From Paracoccaceae bacterium (lineage in GTDB: Bacteria; Pseudomonadota; Alphaproteobacteria; Rhodobacterales; Rhodobacteraceae): 46,111 nt of DNA. A model generated the notes under the pieces. The model saw nothing but the letters and a program-made list of their open reading frames with translations. It was not told the origin of the DNA and made no database searches. The stretch covers positions 1 to 46,111 of the forward strand of contig JAGRDY010000016.1 of NCBI GenBank assembly GCA_020446815.1, in the 5' to 3' direction. Positions 17,299 to 25,690 of the stretch are shown here, in pieces. Every line of letters starts with the position of its first letter. Position 1 is the stretch's first letter. The translations under genes and the position numbers were made by a program.

Positions 17299-19583
17299 CT
17301 TTTCATTCCTGTCGGCGGATCGAGAAAGGTGAGGTCGATTTCTTCGGGCGCCGCACCGTTCTGCACAAGTTCGGTTTCGATGGCGTGGATGAGTGCCGTC
17401 GGCGCGTGATAGCGCGCGCCCATCGCCTCGCCCCGCGTCGAAACCACGATCGGTTCGGGCTGTTCGCCCAGCGCATAGGCCGCTGCATTTGCGGCAAGTC
17501 CCGCATAGTGATCAAGCGTGGTAATCGGCGCGTTGGAAAAAAGCTCCAGGTTGTTGTGCGGCAAGCGGTCGGCGGAATGGATGACCGCCGTGCCCTTGGC
17601 CTGAAGGCCGATGCCGATGCCCGAGCCCGAGAGTTTTGCCGCCGACAGCCCGAGAAACGACGTATCGGCAGTATGATGCATCCGCACGAAGCGCACCGTC
17701 AGCCCGCGCGCCGCAATCGCGTCGGTCATGCGTCGGGCGACATCGGAAAGGTGATGGCCGGCGGTTGTGCGAAACAATCTGAGACCGAAGGCGGGGCTGA
17801 GGCCGATCACGACCTCGTTCCGGGCCGTGCCCGGCATGGCCGCCGATTTCGGCGTGTAAAGGATGCGCGCCGCCTCGCCCTTTTCAAAGCGCGCCTCTTC
17901 GCGCAGCACCGCCCCCTGATCGAGCGTGTCGCGAATCTCGACGATTTCGCGGCGGCGTTCCTCGGATGTCCGGTAACCGGTGCCGGGGCCCTGATAATCG
18001 TTCGGATCGTTGATTGCCGACAGAACCCGGCCATCGCGGATCACCGCCGAGGTTTGCAGGTAATCCCCCGATACCCGCAGCTTGACGACGCGAAGCAGGT
18101 TTTCGGCCTCGGCCTCATAGCCCCGTTCCTGAAGCGCGCGGATCACGTCGATGACGGTGATCCCGCGTTCCATGATCTTCTGACTGATCGCGGCGACCGC
18201 ACCGGGGCTGTAGCTGTCGGTATCGGCCGAGCCCGAGGCGGCGACGACGCTGGCCTTCATCGCTTCGCTCGGCCGGCCAAGATCGAGCGCCTCGAACACC
18301 GCAGACAGCGCATCGACGGCGCGCGCGCGCAAATCCAGCGTCTGGCCTTCGCCGACCGGCGTCAGGCCGCCATCCGCCTCGAAATCCCTTTGCAAGACAA
18401 GGAAGTCTTCCAGTTCTTCCCCATTGAATAGCGAGGGGTTGAAGGAATTGTCATAAGCCAGGATCGAGCCGAAACCGGAACAGATGAGATCGGAGCCGGA
18501 AATCAGATAGGGCAGGATCTTTGCGCCGACCCGGATTTCCGATTCGGTCGGGCGCGCGTCGTTGCCGCTGGCGCATTCCAGATCGAGCCAGACGGCAATC
18601 AGGTTTTCGGCCATCAGTTCGCGCATCCCGCCCGGCACGGTTGCCGTCACCGGCGCGCCGTCGATGCCGCCGTTCTGGGTGCCCTGCACACCCATGCCGC
18701 GTTGCAGGCACAGGCAGCGTGCCTCGAGGTAGAGCATGGATTTGGTTTCATGAAAGCCCATCAGCAGTTCCGAGCCCGCCCCGGAGGTGCAGCGCATCTT
18801 GACCCCACGCGACGCATAGGCCGCCGCCAGAAATGCCTTGGACCAGGGCGTATCATCGCCGTCGGCAAAGCTGCGTTCGGTGCCATAGACCGAAACCGTT
18901 TCGGCATAGGAGGTGAACCCGGCCATGGCGATTTTCAGTTCTTCGGCCTCTTCTGACGAACACTGAAACAACGTGCCCCAGCGCCCGACCGCCGCCCCGA
19001 CCGCACATGCCAGGGCATTCGACCAGGTGTTGCGCGACACGCGCATGGTGGTTTCAATCTCGTCAAAGCCCAGTGCCACGGCGATGGCCGCATCGGCGGC
19101 CATCTGCAAGGGATCGTCCTTGGCGTTGGTCACATGGGCCTGATTGCCAGGCGTCTTGCGGGCGCGCATCTTGGCATAGGCAAAGGCGATTTCGAGGGCG
19201 TTCAGCCGTGCCACCACATCGGCCAGCTTCGCCGGGGTCAGCCCACGTGCCAGCCGTACCAGATCGGTCCGCGGCAGGTTCATGTCCACCAGCATCCGCG
19301 CCAGCCGGTCCGAAGGGATCGCCATTGCTTCGGGGGTGATCGCGGGGTCAAGGTGATAGCGGGCGATGAAGGCGTCGATGATGTCGAAATCTTCGGCCGC
19401 CACCCCGTCCATGCTGACGATCTTGCCGGCCTTCAGTTCGGCGCCGGGTTTGGGATCGCTCGGGCTTGTGAAGGCGGCGAAACCATTTGCCGGATCTTCG
19501 CGGGCGAACTTGTCGAGCCGAAGCGGGCGGTTATCCCAGTCTTCGAACCGCTTCCACCGGTTGGGCCGCTGCACGTCGGTCAT
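17295..19583 (-). CDS. B12-dependent diol/glycerol dehydratase, large and medium subunits fused
   Basis: A 762-residue fusion. Residues 1 to about 540 are the catalytic large subunit (PduC/DhaB1 type) and about 545-762 the medium subunit (PduD/DhaB2 type). By motif matching to the Klebsiella oxytoca enzyme with a constant offset of 7, the active-site residues are all present: Q148 and H150 (NQAHVTN), E177 (GFDEIETT), E228 (SYAETVSVYGTE), Q303 (VQGTQNGG), D342 (ASGND) and S369 (ICSG). In the medium part K663 (GLQAKGTAVIH) matches the cobalamin-side lysine. The reaction is 1,2-diol (or glycerol) to aldehyde and water using adenosylcobalamin. No reactivating-factor genes are in the window. Confidence 0.94.
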   Translation of the reverse strand: MTDVQRPNRWKRFEDWDNRPLRLDKFAREDPANGFAAFTSPSDPKPGAELKAGKIVSMDGVAAEDFDIIDAFIARYHLDPAITPEAMAIPSDRLARMLVDMNLPRTDLVRLARGLTPAKLADVVARLNALEIAFAYAKMRARKTPGNQAHVTNAKDDPLQMAADAAIAVALGFDEIETTMRVSRNTWSNALACAVGAAVGRWGTLFQCSSEEAEELKIAMAGFTSYAETVSVYGTERSFADGDDTPWSKAFLAAAYASRGVKMRCTSGAGSELLMGFHETKSMLYLEARCLCLQRGMGVQGTQNGGIDGAPVTATVPGGMRELMAENLIAVWLDLECASGNDARPTESEIRVGAKILPYLISGSDLICSGFGSILAYDNSFNPSLFNGEELEDFLVLQRDFEADGGLTPVGEGQTLDLRARAVDALSAVFEALDLGRPSEAMKASVVAASGSADTDSYSPGAVAAISQKIMERGITVIDVIRALQERGYEAEAENLLRVVKLRVSGDYLQTSAVIRDGRVLSAINDPNDYQGPGTGYRTSEERRREIVEIRDTLDQGAVLREEARFEKGEAARILYTPKSAAMPGTARNEVVIGLSPAFGLRLFRTTAGHHLSDVARRMTDAIAARGLTVRFVRMHHTADTSFLGLSAAKLSGSGIGIGLQAKGTAVIHSADRLPHNNLELFSNAPITTLDHYAGLAANAAAYALGEQPEPIVVSTRGEAMGARYHAPTALIHAIETELVQNGAAPEEIDLTFLDPPTGMKR

Positions 19584-19621
19584 CGAATGTCCTTTCCGGC
19601 GCAGTCACGGTTGCGTTGCGC

Positions 19622-20626
19622 CTATCGCATGCGGGCAAGGTAATCGCTGGCCAGATCTGCGGTGACACGGGCAAAATGCGGGGCCATTGCCTGCGGTTCG
19701 GGCGCGTCGATATGGCTGCCGATCCAGGCCAGAAGCGCCATGCGGCGCAGCATGACGAAAGTGTCGATTTCACGCACGTCCTCGTCCGGCAGGTCGCGCA
19801 CGCGGCGATAGCCGTCGACCCAGGATTCCTTCAGCGCACCGACCTGCGGGTGATCTTCCATGAAGCTGATGCCGGTGGCGAAGTCATAAAGGAACCAGCC
19901 GAATCCGCAGTCGTCGAAGTCGATCAGGCGGGTCGTGGCGCCGTCAATCAACAGATTGGCCAGCCGCATGTCGGCGTGGATCAGCCCGTAACGGTCGGCC
20001 CCCTTGCCGAAATCCACCAGACGCTCGACGATACGGGCCTCGCACTGTTCGAGAACATCGCGGATCGGTGCCGTCATGTTCGGGGCGTCGCGCCAGTTTC
20101 CCCAGGTGGCGTCCGGCCCGAACACCGTATCCAGATCCCAGGTCAGCCGTTCGAAACCGGGCGGGCGCTGCCAGCCCAACGAATGGATATGGGTGCGCGC
20201 GGCAATGCCGCCAAGTTCGCGAAACGGTTCGACCAGATCATGGTCCGGGTCGGGCTGGTGGCCTTCGACAAAGTGAAACAGCACCATGAAGCGAGGCGCG
20301 GCCAGTGCCGCGATGCGCCCGGTCTGGATCGCGTCGCCGTTCTTGCCCGGATAGACGCCGGGCGTCACCACGCCGCCCCTGTCTTTCATGTCGCGCGCCC
20401 ACATCAGTTCGCATTCGATGGCGCGGTGGCTGTGATAGTTTTCCCGGTGGATGCGCAGCACGGCGCGAAAGCCATTCGGCGCCTCGACCAGATAGGTGGC
20501 ATTTTCCGATACATTGATCAGCCGCGCCCTGGCCCCTTCCGGCAAATCCCAAAGGTGCAGGGATTGGTTGGCCAGCACTTCCAGGTGGCCCAGAAGCTCG
20601 TCGAGCGGCATGTCGGTTGCGGTCAT
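19622..20626 (-). CDS. APH-family kinase (putative amino-alcohol kinase)
   Basis: A 334-residue member of the aminoglycoside phosphotransferase/choline-kinase-like fold. The catalytic loop is LIHADMRLANLLIDG with H217, D219 and N224, and the metal-binding DFDD starts at D236. An N-terminal lobe with SENATYLVEAPNGFRAVLRIHR matches the nucleotide-binding sheet. In RMM-type microcompartment loci an APH homologue is assigned as 1-amino-2-propanol kinase, and the SDR and class III PLP enzyme here support that reading. It lies 18 bp downstream of the SDR gene and 38 bp before the dehydratase fusion. Confidence 0.88.
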   Translation of the reverse strand: MTATDMPLDELLGHLEVLANQSLHLWDLPEGARARLINVSENATYLVEAPNGFRAVLRIHRENYHSHRAIECELMWARDMKDRGGVVTPGVYPGKNGDAIQTGRIAALAAPRFMVLFHFVEGHQPDPDHDLVEPFRELGGIAARTHIHSLGWQRPPGFERLTWDLDTVFGPDATWGNWRDAPNMTAPIRDVLEQCEARIVERLVDFGKGADRYGLIHADMRLANLLIDGATTRLIDFDDCGFGWFLYDFATGISFMEDHPQVGALKESWVDGYRRVRDLPDEDVREIDTFVMLRRMALLAWIGSHIDAPEPQAMAPHFARVTADLASDYLARMR

Positions 20627-20644
20627 GGTGCGGCGCCCCCAGGG

Positions 20645-21424
20645 TCAGATTTCACCCAGCGAATCGAGCGATTCAGGGATGATCTGGCCGCCGTCCACGA
20701 CAACCTGCTGGCCGGTGATGTAACCGGCCTCGTCGGACGCGAAGAACAACGCCGCATTGCCGATGTCTTCGACCGCGCCCAGCCGTTTCAGCGGGATCGA
20801 GGCAGCCATCGTGTCGAGATATTCCTGCCCCAGATCCTGAAGACCTTCGGTATAGATGTTGCCGGGCATCACGGCGTTGATCGTGGTGTTGTAGCGCGAC
20901 AGTTCCATCGCGGCGGTCTTGAGAAAGCCAAGCTGCCCGGCCTTGGATGCGCCATAATGCGACCAGCCCGGAAAGCCGGTGATCGGGCCGGTGATGGAGG
21001 AGGTCAGCACGACACGCCCCTTGCCGGCCCTGTCGAAATGGGGGATCGCGGCCTTCACGCACAAAAAGGCCGAGCGCAGGTTGGTGGCCAGCACCTGATC
21101 CCATTCGGCGACATCCATGTCGACGATCTTGGTTTGGGGAAATGCCCCGGCATTGGCGCACATCACATCAAGCCCGCCCTGCGCCTTGGCGGTGCTGTCG
21201 ACCATGGCGCGCACACTGTCCCAGTCGGAGACATCGCAGATTTCATAGCGGACAGTGCCGCCGGCCCTGTTCAGTTCGTCGCAGGTCTTTTTCAGGCTCT
21301 CCTCGCCACGCGCCGTGATCGTGACCCTGGCGCCCGTGGCGGCGAACACCTTGGCGATGCCCCGGCCAATGCCCTTCGATCCGCCGGTGACGATTACGCT
21401 GCGTCCCTTGAGTGATGTCAGCAT
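20645..21424 (-). CDS. short-chain dehydrogenase, 1-amino-2-propanol dehydrogenase-like
   Basis: A 259-residue classical SDR. The cofactor motif TGGSKGIGRG lies at 13-22, CANAGAF near 89-95, and the catalytic S143, Y157 and K161 in TSSITGPITG and SHYGASKAGQLGF. The stretch around SSITGPITGFPGWSHYGASK and the C-terminal VVDGGQIIPES closely match, from memory, the RMM-locus SDR of Mycobacterium smegmatis. That enzyme oxidises S-(+)-1-amino-2-propanol to aminoacetone. The substrate assignment is by similarity only. Confidence 0.9.
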   Translation of the reverse strand: MLTSLKGRSVIVTGGSKGIGRGIAKVFAATGARVTITARGEESLKKTCDELNRAGGTVRYEICDVSDWDSVRAMVDSTAKAQGGLDVMCANAGAFPQTKIVDMDVAEWDQVLATNLRSAFLCVKAAIPHFDRAGKGRVVLTSSITGPITGFPGWSHYGASKAGQLGFLKTAAMELSRYNTTINAVMPGNIYTEGLQDLGQEYLDTMAASIPLKRLGAVEDIGNAALFFASDEAGYITGQQVVVDGGQIIPESLDSLGEI

Positions 21425-21470
21425 CTTATGCTCCTGTCCTTGATCAAAACTTCTGGTCGGGTGAAATGCC

Positions 21471-22268
21471 TCATTCGGCCTGCCTGCCTTTTACCATCCA
21501 GCGCAGGGTGAAGGCCACGGCGATGATCACGAACGATCCCAGCACCGACAGGATGCCCAGGGTCGGCACAAGCGGCGAATAGCCGGAAACCATCTTGGCA
21601 TAAAGCCATTCGGGAAGGGTCGAATCCGCCCCGGTGGTAAAGAGCGAAAGCGGAAAGTTGCCCCAGCTCAGCAGGAAGGCGAACAGGCCCGCCGAAATGA
21701 TGCCGGGCATCAGCAACGGCAAGGTCACTTCGCGCAGGATGGCGAAGGTGGAGGCCCCCAGATCGCGCGCCGCCTCTTCCAGTGCAGGGTCGAAACCGTA
21801 GGCCCGGATGGCGATCACAAGCGTGGCGATCGGGGCGATCCACACCAGGTGGGCGACAACGGCCGTTTTCCAGGTCGGCACGATGCCGATGGTGTTGAAC
21901 CAGATCAGCAGCGCCAGCCCGAGAACGGTCTGGGGAAAGAAGATCGGCAGCAGGATGAGCTTTTGAAACAGCGGCCGGTACCGCCACTGATAGCGGGCAA
22001 AGGCCAGCGCGCCGAAAAACCCGACGATCATCGAGACGGCGGTGACGATAACGGCGATTTTCAGCGAGGTGTTGAACAATTCGATGACGGTGCTGCTGGC
22101 CAGCGCCTCGCCATACCATTTCGTTGCATAGGTCCTGATCGGAAAGCTCAGGTAGCGGGCCTTCGAGATCGAGGCGAAGCCGACCGAGATCAGTGGCAGA
22201 TAAAGCAGAAAGATCACCACGATCCCATAGACCAGAAGGGCCACGCGGGTTGAACGGCTGGCCCGCAT
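21471..22268 (-). CDS. ABC transporter permease (PotC/spermidine-putrescine type)
   Basis: A 265-residue inner-membrane permease with about six hydrophobic helices and the cytoplasmic EAA loop EEAARDLGAS...TLPLLMPGI near residues 162-190. It pairs with the permease directly upstream (one-base overlap at 22268), the usual PotB/PotC heterodimer. It lies 46 bp before the SDR gene in the same operon, which suggests that it imports the substrate of the microcompartment pathway. Confidence 0.92.
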   Translation of the reverse strand: MRASRSTRVALLVYGIVVIFLLYLPLISVGFASISKARYLSFPIRTYATKWYGEALASSTVIELFNTSLKIAVIVTAVSMIVGFFGALAFARYQWRYRPLFQKLILLPIFFPQTVLGLALLIWFNTIGIVPTWKTAVVAHLVWIAPIATLVIAIRAYGFDPALEEAARDLGASTFAILREVTLPLLMPGIISAGLFAFLLSWGNFPLSLFTTGADSTLPEWLYAKMVSGYSPLVPTLGILSVLGSFVIIAVAFTLRWMVKGRQAE

Positions 22269-23125
22269 CAGCGCTTCCTTCCCATGATCGTATCGAGATC
22301 GACGCGTGACAGTCCGACGACCGCCACGGTGCCGACAAGGATGATCAGCACCATCGCCAGCGCCGAGCCGAGCGGCCAGTTCTGCCCGAAGGTAAAGGCG
22401 GTTTCGACATCATCGGCCAGAACGATCACCACCTGCCCGCCCAGCAGCTTGGATTCCGCCATCGCCCCGGCGGCCAGGACGAAAGACAGAAGCGACCCGA
22501 CAAGGATGCCGGGGGCCGCCAGCGGCAGATCGATTTCACGAAACACCTGCCAGCGCGTTGCCCCCAGATCGGTGGCCGCCTGGCGGGCATCGTCGGGAAC
22601 CATGGATATGCCCTGGGCCAGCGGGAAAAGCATGAAGGGAAAATAGACGTAAACCAGCCCGAAGACGATGATCGGCACATTGTAAAGCATGCCGTCGGGA
22701 CCGGCCCCCAGATAGCTGCGCATGTATCCCTCGATCAGCCCGCCCTTCATCAGTGTCAGAACCCAGCCGAAAAGCCGGATGTTTTCCGACACGAAAAGCG
22801 TCATCACGACGGCGATCGTCAAGACCAGCGAAAACCGGCCAAACACCTTGGCCATCCCGTAGGCCAGCGGCCAACAGACCACGAGCAGGATCACCGTCGC
22901 GGCGAACGCCATGCTCAGCGACCAGAAAAGCGACCGGTAATAGCCCTGGCTGACAATGACCCCGAACGACGAGAAATCGGGCATGTTCAGAACGCTGAAC
23001 ACTTTTTGCGGCATGATGGAGAACAACGCCACCAGCAATAGCGGCGCCAGAAAGCTGACCGCCAGCAACGCCGTTATCGGCAGTGCGGCCAGCAGACCCT
23101 GACGGCGGTCGAGACGCTCCATCAT
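22268..23125 (-). CDS. ABC transporter permease (PotB/spermidine-putrescine type)
   Basis: A 285-residue permease with an N-terminal hydrophobic helix (LPITALLAVSFLAPLLLVAL), a larger first periplasmic loop as in PotB, and the EAA loop RQAATDLGATRWQVFREI followed by DLPLAAPGI. The ATG at 23125 overlaps the ATPase gene stop by four bases. It forms the membrane channel with the PotC-like partner. Confidence 0.92.
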   Translation of the reverse strand: MMERLDRRQGLLAALPITALLAVSFLAPLLLVALFSIMPQKVFSVLNMPDFSSFGVIVSQGYYRSLFWSLSMAFAATVILLVVCWPLAYGMAKVFGRFSLVLTIAVVMTLFVSENIRLFGWVLTLMKGGLIEGYMRSYLGAGPDGMLYNVPIIVFGLVYVYFPFMLFPLAQGISMVPDDARQAATDLGATRWQVFREIDLPLAAPGILVGSLLSFVLAAGAMAESKLLGGQVVIVLADDVETAFTFGQNWPLGSALAMVLIILVGTVAVVGLSRVDLDTIMGRKR

Positions 23126-24207
23126 TCGCCCCCGATCAGATGCGTGCTGTCGATATCGAAACCGAGAACGACCGCGTCGCCGATACCGCCGCCAAAGGCA
23201 TCCTCGCGCAGCTTCTCGACGGTGATCTGCACGCCGGAAGCGGTTTCGACATTATACTGGATACGCGACCCGAGCGCATATTGCGCCGTCAGAACGCCCT
23301 GCAGGATGATATCCGCCGTTTCGCCCGCGGGCAAAAAGCGCAAGGATTCCGGGCGCACCATCATCGTGAACCGCGCCTCTGGGCCAAGATCGAGACCATA
23401 ATCCCGGGCGACGCCATTCACATGGAGTTCGATTCCCTTGCCGACCAGGCCACCGTTGGGCGTGCCGTGCACATCGAACAGGTTCACCTCGCCCATGAAT
23501 TCCGCGACGAACCGGCTGACGGGGCGGGCATAAATCTCGTCCGCCGTGGCGATCTGTTCGAACCGGCCCGCCCGCATGATGGCGATGCGGTCGGACATCA
23601 CCATGGCCTCTTCCAGCGAATGGGTGATGTAGACGAAGGTTTTTCCGGTGCGCTCGTGAAGATCCTTCAGTTCCTTTTCAAGCGTCTTTCGCAGCCGGTA
23701 ATCCAGCGCCGAAAGCGGTTCGTCGAAAAACAGGATCTCCGGGTCGAAAGCCAGGGCACGCGCCAGGGCCACGCGCTGCTTTTCGCCGCCGGAACATTGT
23801 TGGATGCGTTTGCCATAAAACTCGCGCGGCAGGCGCAGAAGATCGAGCAGCTCGATCGCGCGTTCCTTGCGCTGTGCCGGTGCCACGCCGCGAATCTTCA
23901 GCGGAAATTCGATATTCTCGCCGACCGAACGGTGCGGAAAGAGGGCCAGCGACTGAAACACCATGCAGGTCGGGCGCAGATTGGCCGGCACCTGATCAAT
24001 GCGGTTGCCGCGCAGCGATATTTCACCTTCCGTCAGATCATCCATTCCGACCAGCAGACGGATGATTGTCGATTTGCCGCTGCCGGACGGGCCGACGATG
24101 GTAAAGAATTCACCTTCCTCGATTTCGAGGTCGATCCCGTGCAGAGCCGTGAAGTCGCCGAATTTCTTCTTGACGCCCTTGAGGCGGAGGATGATCGGTG
24201 CGGCCAT
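23122..24207 (-). CDS. ABC transporter ATP-binding protein (PotA type)
   Basis: A 361-residue ATPase. Walker A is GPSGSGKST at 39-47, the signature is CSGGEKQRVALARAL, Walker B is EILFFDEPLSALD, and the switch histidine is in YITHSLEEAM. The C-terminal ~120 residues form a TOBE-type regulatory domain, as in PotA/MalK subunits. It is separated from the binding-protein gene by 93 bp carrying a small hairpin, and overlaps the PotB-like gene by four bases. Confidence 0.94.
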   Translation of the reverse strand: MAAPIILRLKGVKKKFGDFTALHGIDLEIEEGEFFTIVGPSGSGKSTIIRLLVGMDDLTEGEISLRGNRIDQVPANLRPTCMVFQSLALFPHRSVGENIEFPLKIRGVAPAQRKERAIELLDLLRLPREFYGKRIQQCSGGEKQRVALARALAFDPEILFFDEPLSALDYRLRKTLEKELKDLHERTGKTFVYITHSLEEAMVMSDRIAIMRAGRFEQIATADEIYARPVSRFVAEFMGEVNLFDVHGTPNGGLVGKGIELHVNGVARDYGLDLGPEARFTMMVRPESLRFLPAGETADIILQGVLTAQYALGSRIQYNVETASGVQITVEKLREDAFGGGIGDAVVLGFDIDSTHLIGGE

Positions 24208-24242
24208 GGTTGTTCCGTGCAGTGACAGGGGCGACTCACCCC

Positions 24243-24257
24243 CGCGGCAAAGCCGCG
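24243..24257 (-). other. intercistronic hairpin between binding-protein and ATPase genes
   Basis: CGCGGC (24243-24248), AAA loop, GCCGCG (24252-24257). There is no T-run. Hairpins in this position often stabilise or partly terminate the transcript so that the periplasmic binding protein is made in excess. That role is inferred from position. Confidence 0.4.
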
Positions 24258-24300
24258 AAGGTGAGATAGTGGTGATCTTGATAGGGCAGGCTGTGTCCGG

Positions 24301-25431
24301 TCAACCGCGCCTTGCGGCCGTATAGATGTCGATCAGCGCGTCATAGTCGGGAATCACCTGATAATCGAGCGCGCGGGACAGTTCTTCTTCAAGGCTGTCC
24401 CACTGGATCGCGTCCAGTTCATCGGCATCAAAGAGCGCCAGGGTTTCGGGATTGCCCATTTGCGCCACCGGATTGTAGGTGCCTTCGGCAAAGCTGACGG
24501 CCTTGCAGATTTCCGGCTGCTGTACATATTCCAGGAACTGCGGCGCCAGGTTCGAGGGATCCGGGTTGTTGACCAGCGAGGTCAATTCGATCCAGACAAC
24601 CCCGCCCTTGCCGTCAACCGGCCCGGACTTGGGCGTGATGGCGCGCACATTTGTTGCACCATCATATCTCGCGGGCGATGCGGTATAGGTGCCGCCGGTG
24701 AAATAGGCGTCGATCTCGCCGTTGATCAGCGCGGTGTTCAGCGCCACGAGATCGTCCGACAGCAGCTTAGCGCCGCCGAATATCTGCGCGGCGGTTTCCT
24801 TGAACTTGGCCATCCCGGCCTCGTCCAGCGGCTTGAACGGGTCAAGACCGGCCGTCAGACACATATGCATGACGTTCCAGTTGTCATAGGTCAGGACAGC
24901 ATAACGCCCCGCCATGGCCGGATCGAGAAACAGATTCCAGCCCTGATCTTCGGCCGTTTCACGCGAAACCTTGTCGGTATTGACCACGAAGCTGAACGGG
25001 CCATAGCGCTGCGGCATCCCCAAAAGCGCGCCATCGTCGGCAAAGGCCAGCGGATAGGGTTTGGCGAATTCGGGCGACATCTTCTCGAAGAAAGGCATGA
25101 ACCTTTCCTTGTCGAGCGGCTTGATCAGGTTTTCAGGGTAAAGTTGATCGCGCGCCCAGGGCTGGTTGAGATTGATCAGATCCCAGACGTTGATCTCGCC
25201 GGCGCGGATCTTGTTGATCATGTCGGGGTCGGACGTGCCGCTTTCGGCCCTTACCGTTGCGCCGGGGTGCAGGTCACGAAACGGCCCGAGCACCTGATCG
25301 GTGTTATAGCCCTCCCAGCACAGGATGTTGAGCTGATCGTCGCGGGCCGCCATTGCACGCCGCGGCGCGAGGGTCGCCGCGCCCAATGCGCCAGCCATTC
25401 CCATCGAAAAGTCTCTGCGATTGATTTGCAT
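24301..25431 (-). CDS. periplasmic substrate-binding protein (PotD/spermidine-putrescine type)
   Basis: A 376-residue extracytoplasmic solute-binding protein. The start at 25431 gives MQINRRDFSMGMAGALGAAT, a Tat-like signal with twin arginines (NRRDFS) and an Ala-rich h-region ending near RRAMAA. The mature part has the PotD-like ILCWEGYNTDQVLGPF, and SGTSDPDMINKI, NLNQPWARDQLYPENLIKPL and PQRYGPFSFVVNTDKV. It is the first gene of the nine-gene minus BMC operon. By family it binds small cations or amino compounds. An amino alcohol would fit the neighbouring kinase and SDR. Confidence 0.93.
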   Translation of the reverse strand: MQINRRDFSMGMAGALGAATLAPRRAMAARDDQLNILCWEGYNTDQVLGPFRDLHPGATVRAESGTSDPDMINKIRAGEINVWDLINLNQPWARDQLYPENLIKPLDKERFMPFFEKMSPEFAKPYPLAFADDGALLGMPQRYGPFSFVVNTDKVSRETAEDQGWNLFLDPAMAGRYAVLTYDNWNVMHMCLTAGLDPFKPLDEAGMAKFKETAAQIFGGAKLLSDDLVALNTALINGEIDAYFTGGTYTASPARYDGATNVRAITPKSGPVDGKGGVVWIELTSLVNNPDPSNLAPQFLEYVQQPEICKAVSFAEGTYNPVAQMGNPETLALFDADELDAIQWDSLEEELSRALDYQVIPDYDALIDIYTAARRG

Positions 25432-25505
25432 GATATTCACTCCCCTGTTCTTGTTTTCCTGTTCTTGCTTTCCGTTAAAGCTTACGCCTGATTCGGATTT
25501 ACTGT

Positions 25506-25548
25506 CTTGACAGCGGGCGGGCAAAACTTGACATCAACCTGCGTCAAG
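25506..25548. promoter_or_regulatory. candidate AraC-type operator: CTTGAC repeats
   Basis: CTTGAC occurs at 25506-25511 and 25527-25532, exactly 21 bp apart, and its complement GTCAAG at 25543-25548, making an inverted pair with the second copy. Direct half-sites 21 bp apart (two helical turns) are typical for AraC-family dimers. The block lies between the divergent binding-protein and AraC genes. Some of these TTGAC elements could instead be -35 boxes, but no matching -10 at 16-18 bp was found. Confidence 0.4.
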
Positions 25549-25590
25549 CCGCCGTTTTCCGTCGAAAAGATACCATATCTTACACGAAGT

Positions 25591-25607
25591 GGGCAATTTT
25601 CTTGCCC
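25591..25607. repeat. GGGCAA/TTGCCC inverted repeat before the AraC gene
   Basis: GGGCAA (25591-25596), five-base TTTTC spacer, TTGCCC (25602-25607). It is a short hairpin or operator-like palindrome about 85 bp upstream of the AraC start. Function unknown. Confidence 0.35.
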
Positions 25608-25690
25608 GACCTCCAACTTTCTGACATTTTGGTCGAACCGCAGTCGCACCTTTGGGCCCTCTGAGCAGCAAGCCGGAAGTCACAAATCTG

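Noticed and set aside
25432-25690. Cobalamin riboswitch ahead of the operon containing the B12-dependent dehydratase
   Set aside because: No B12-box-like conserved core was found and the remaining space is better explained by regulator sites.
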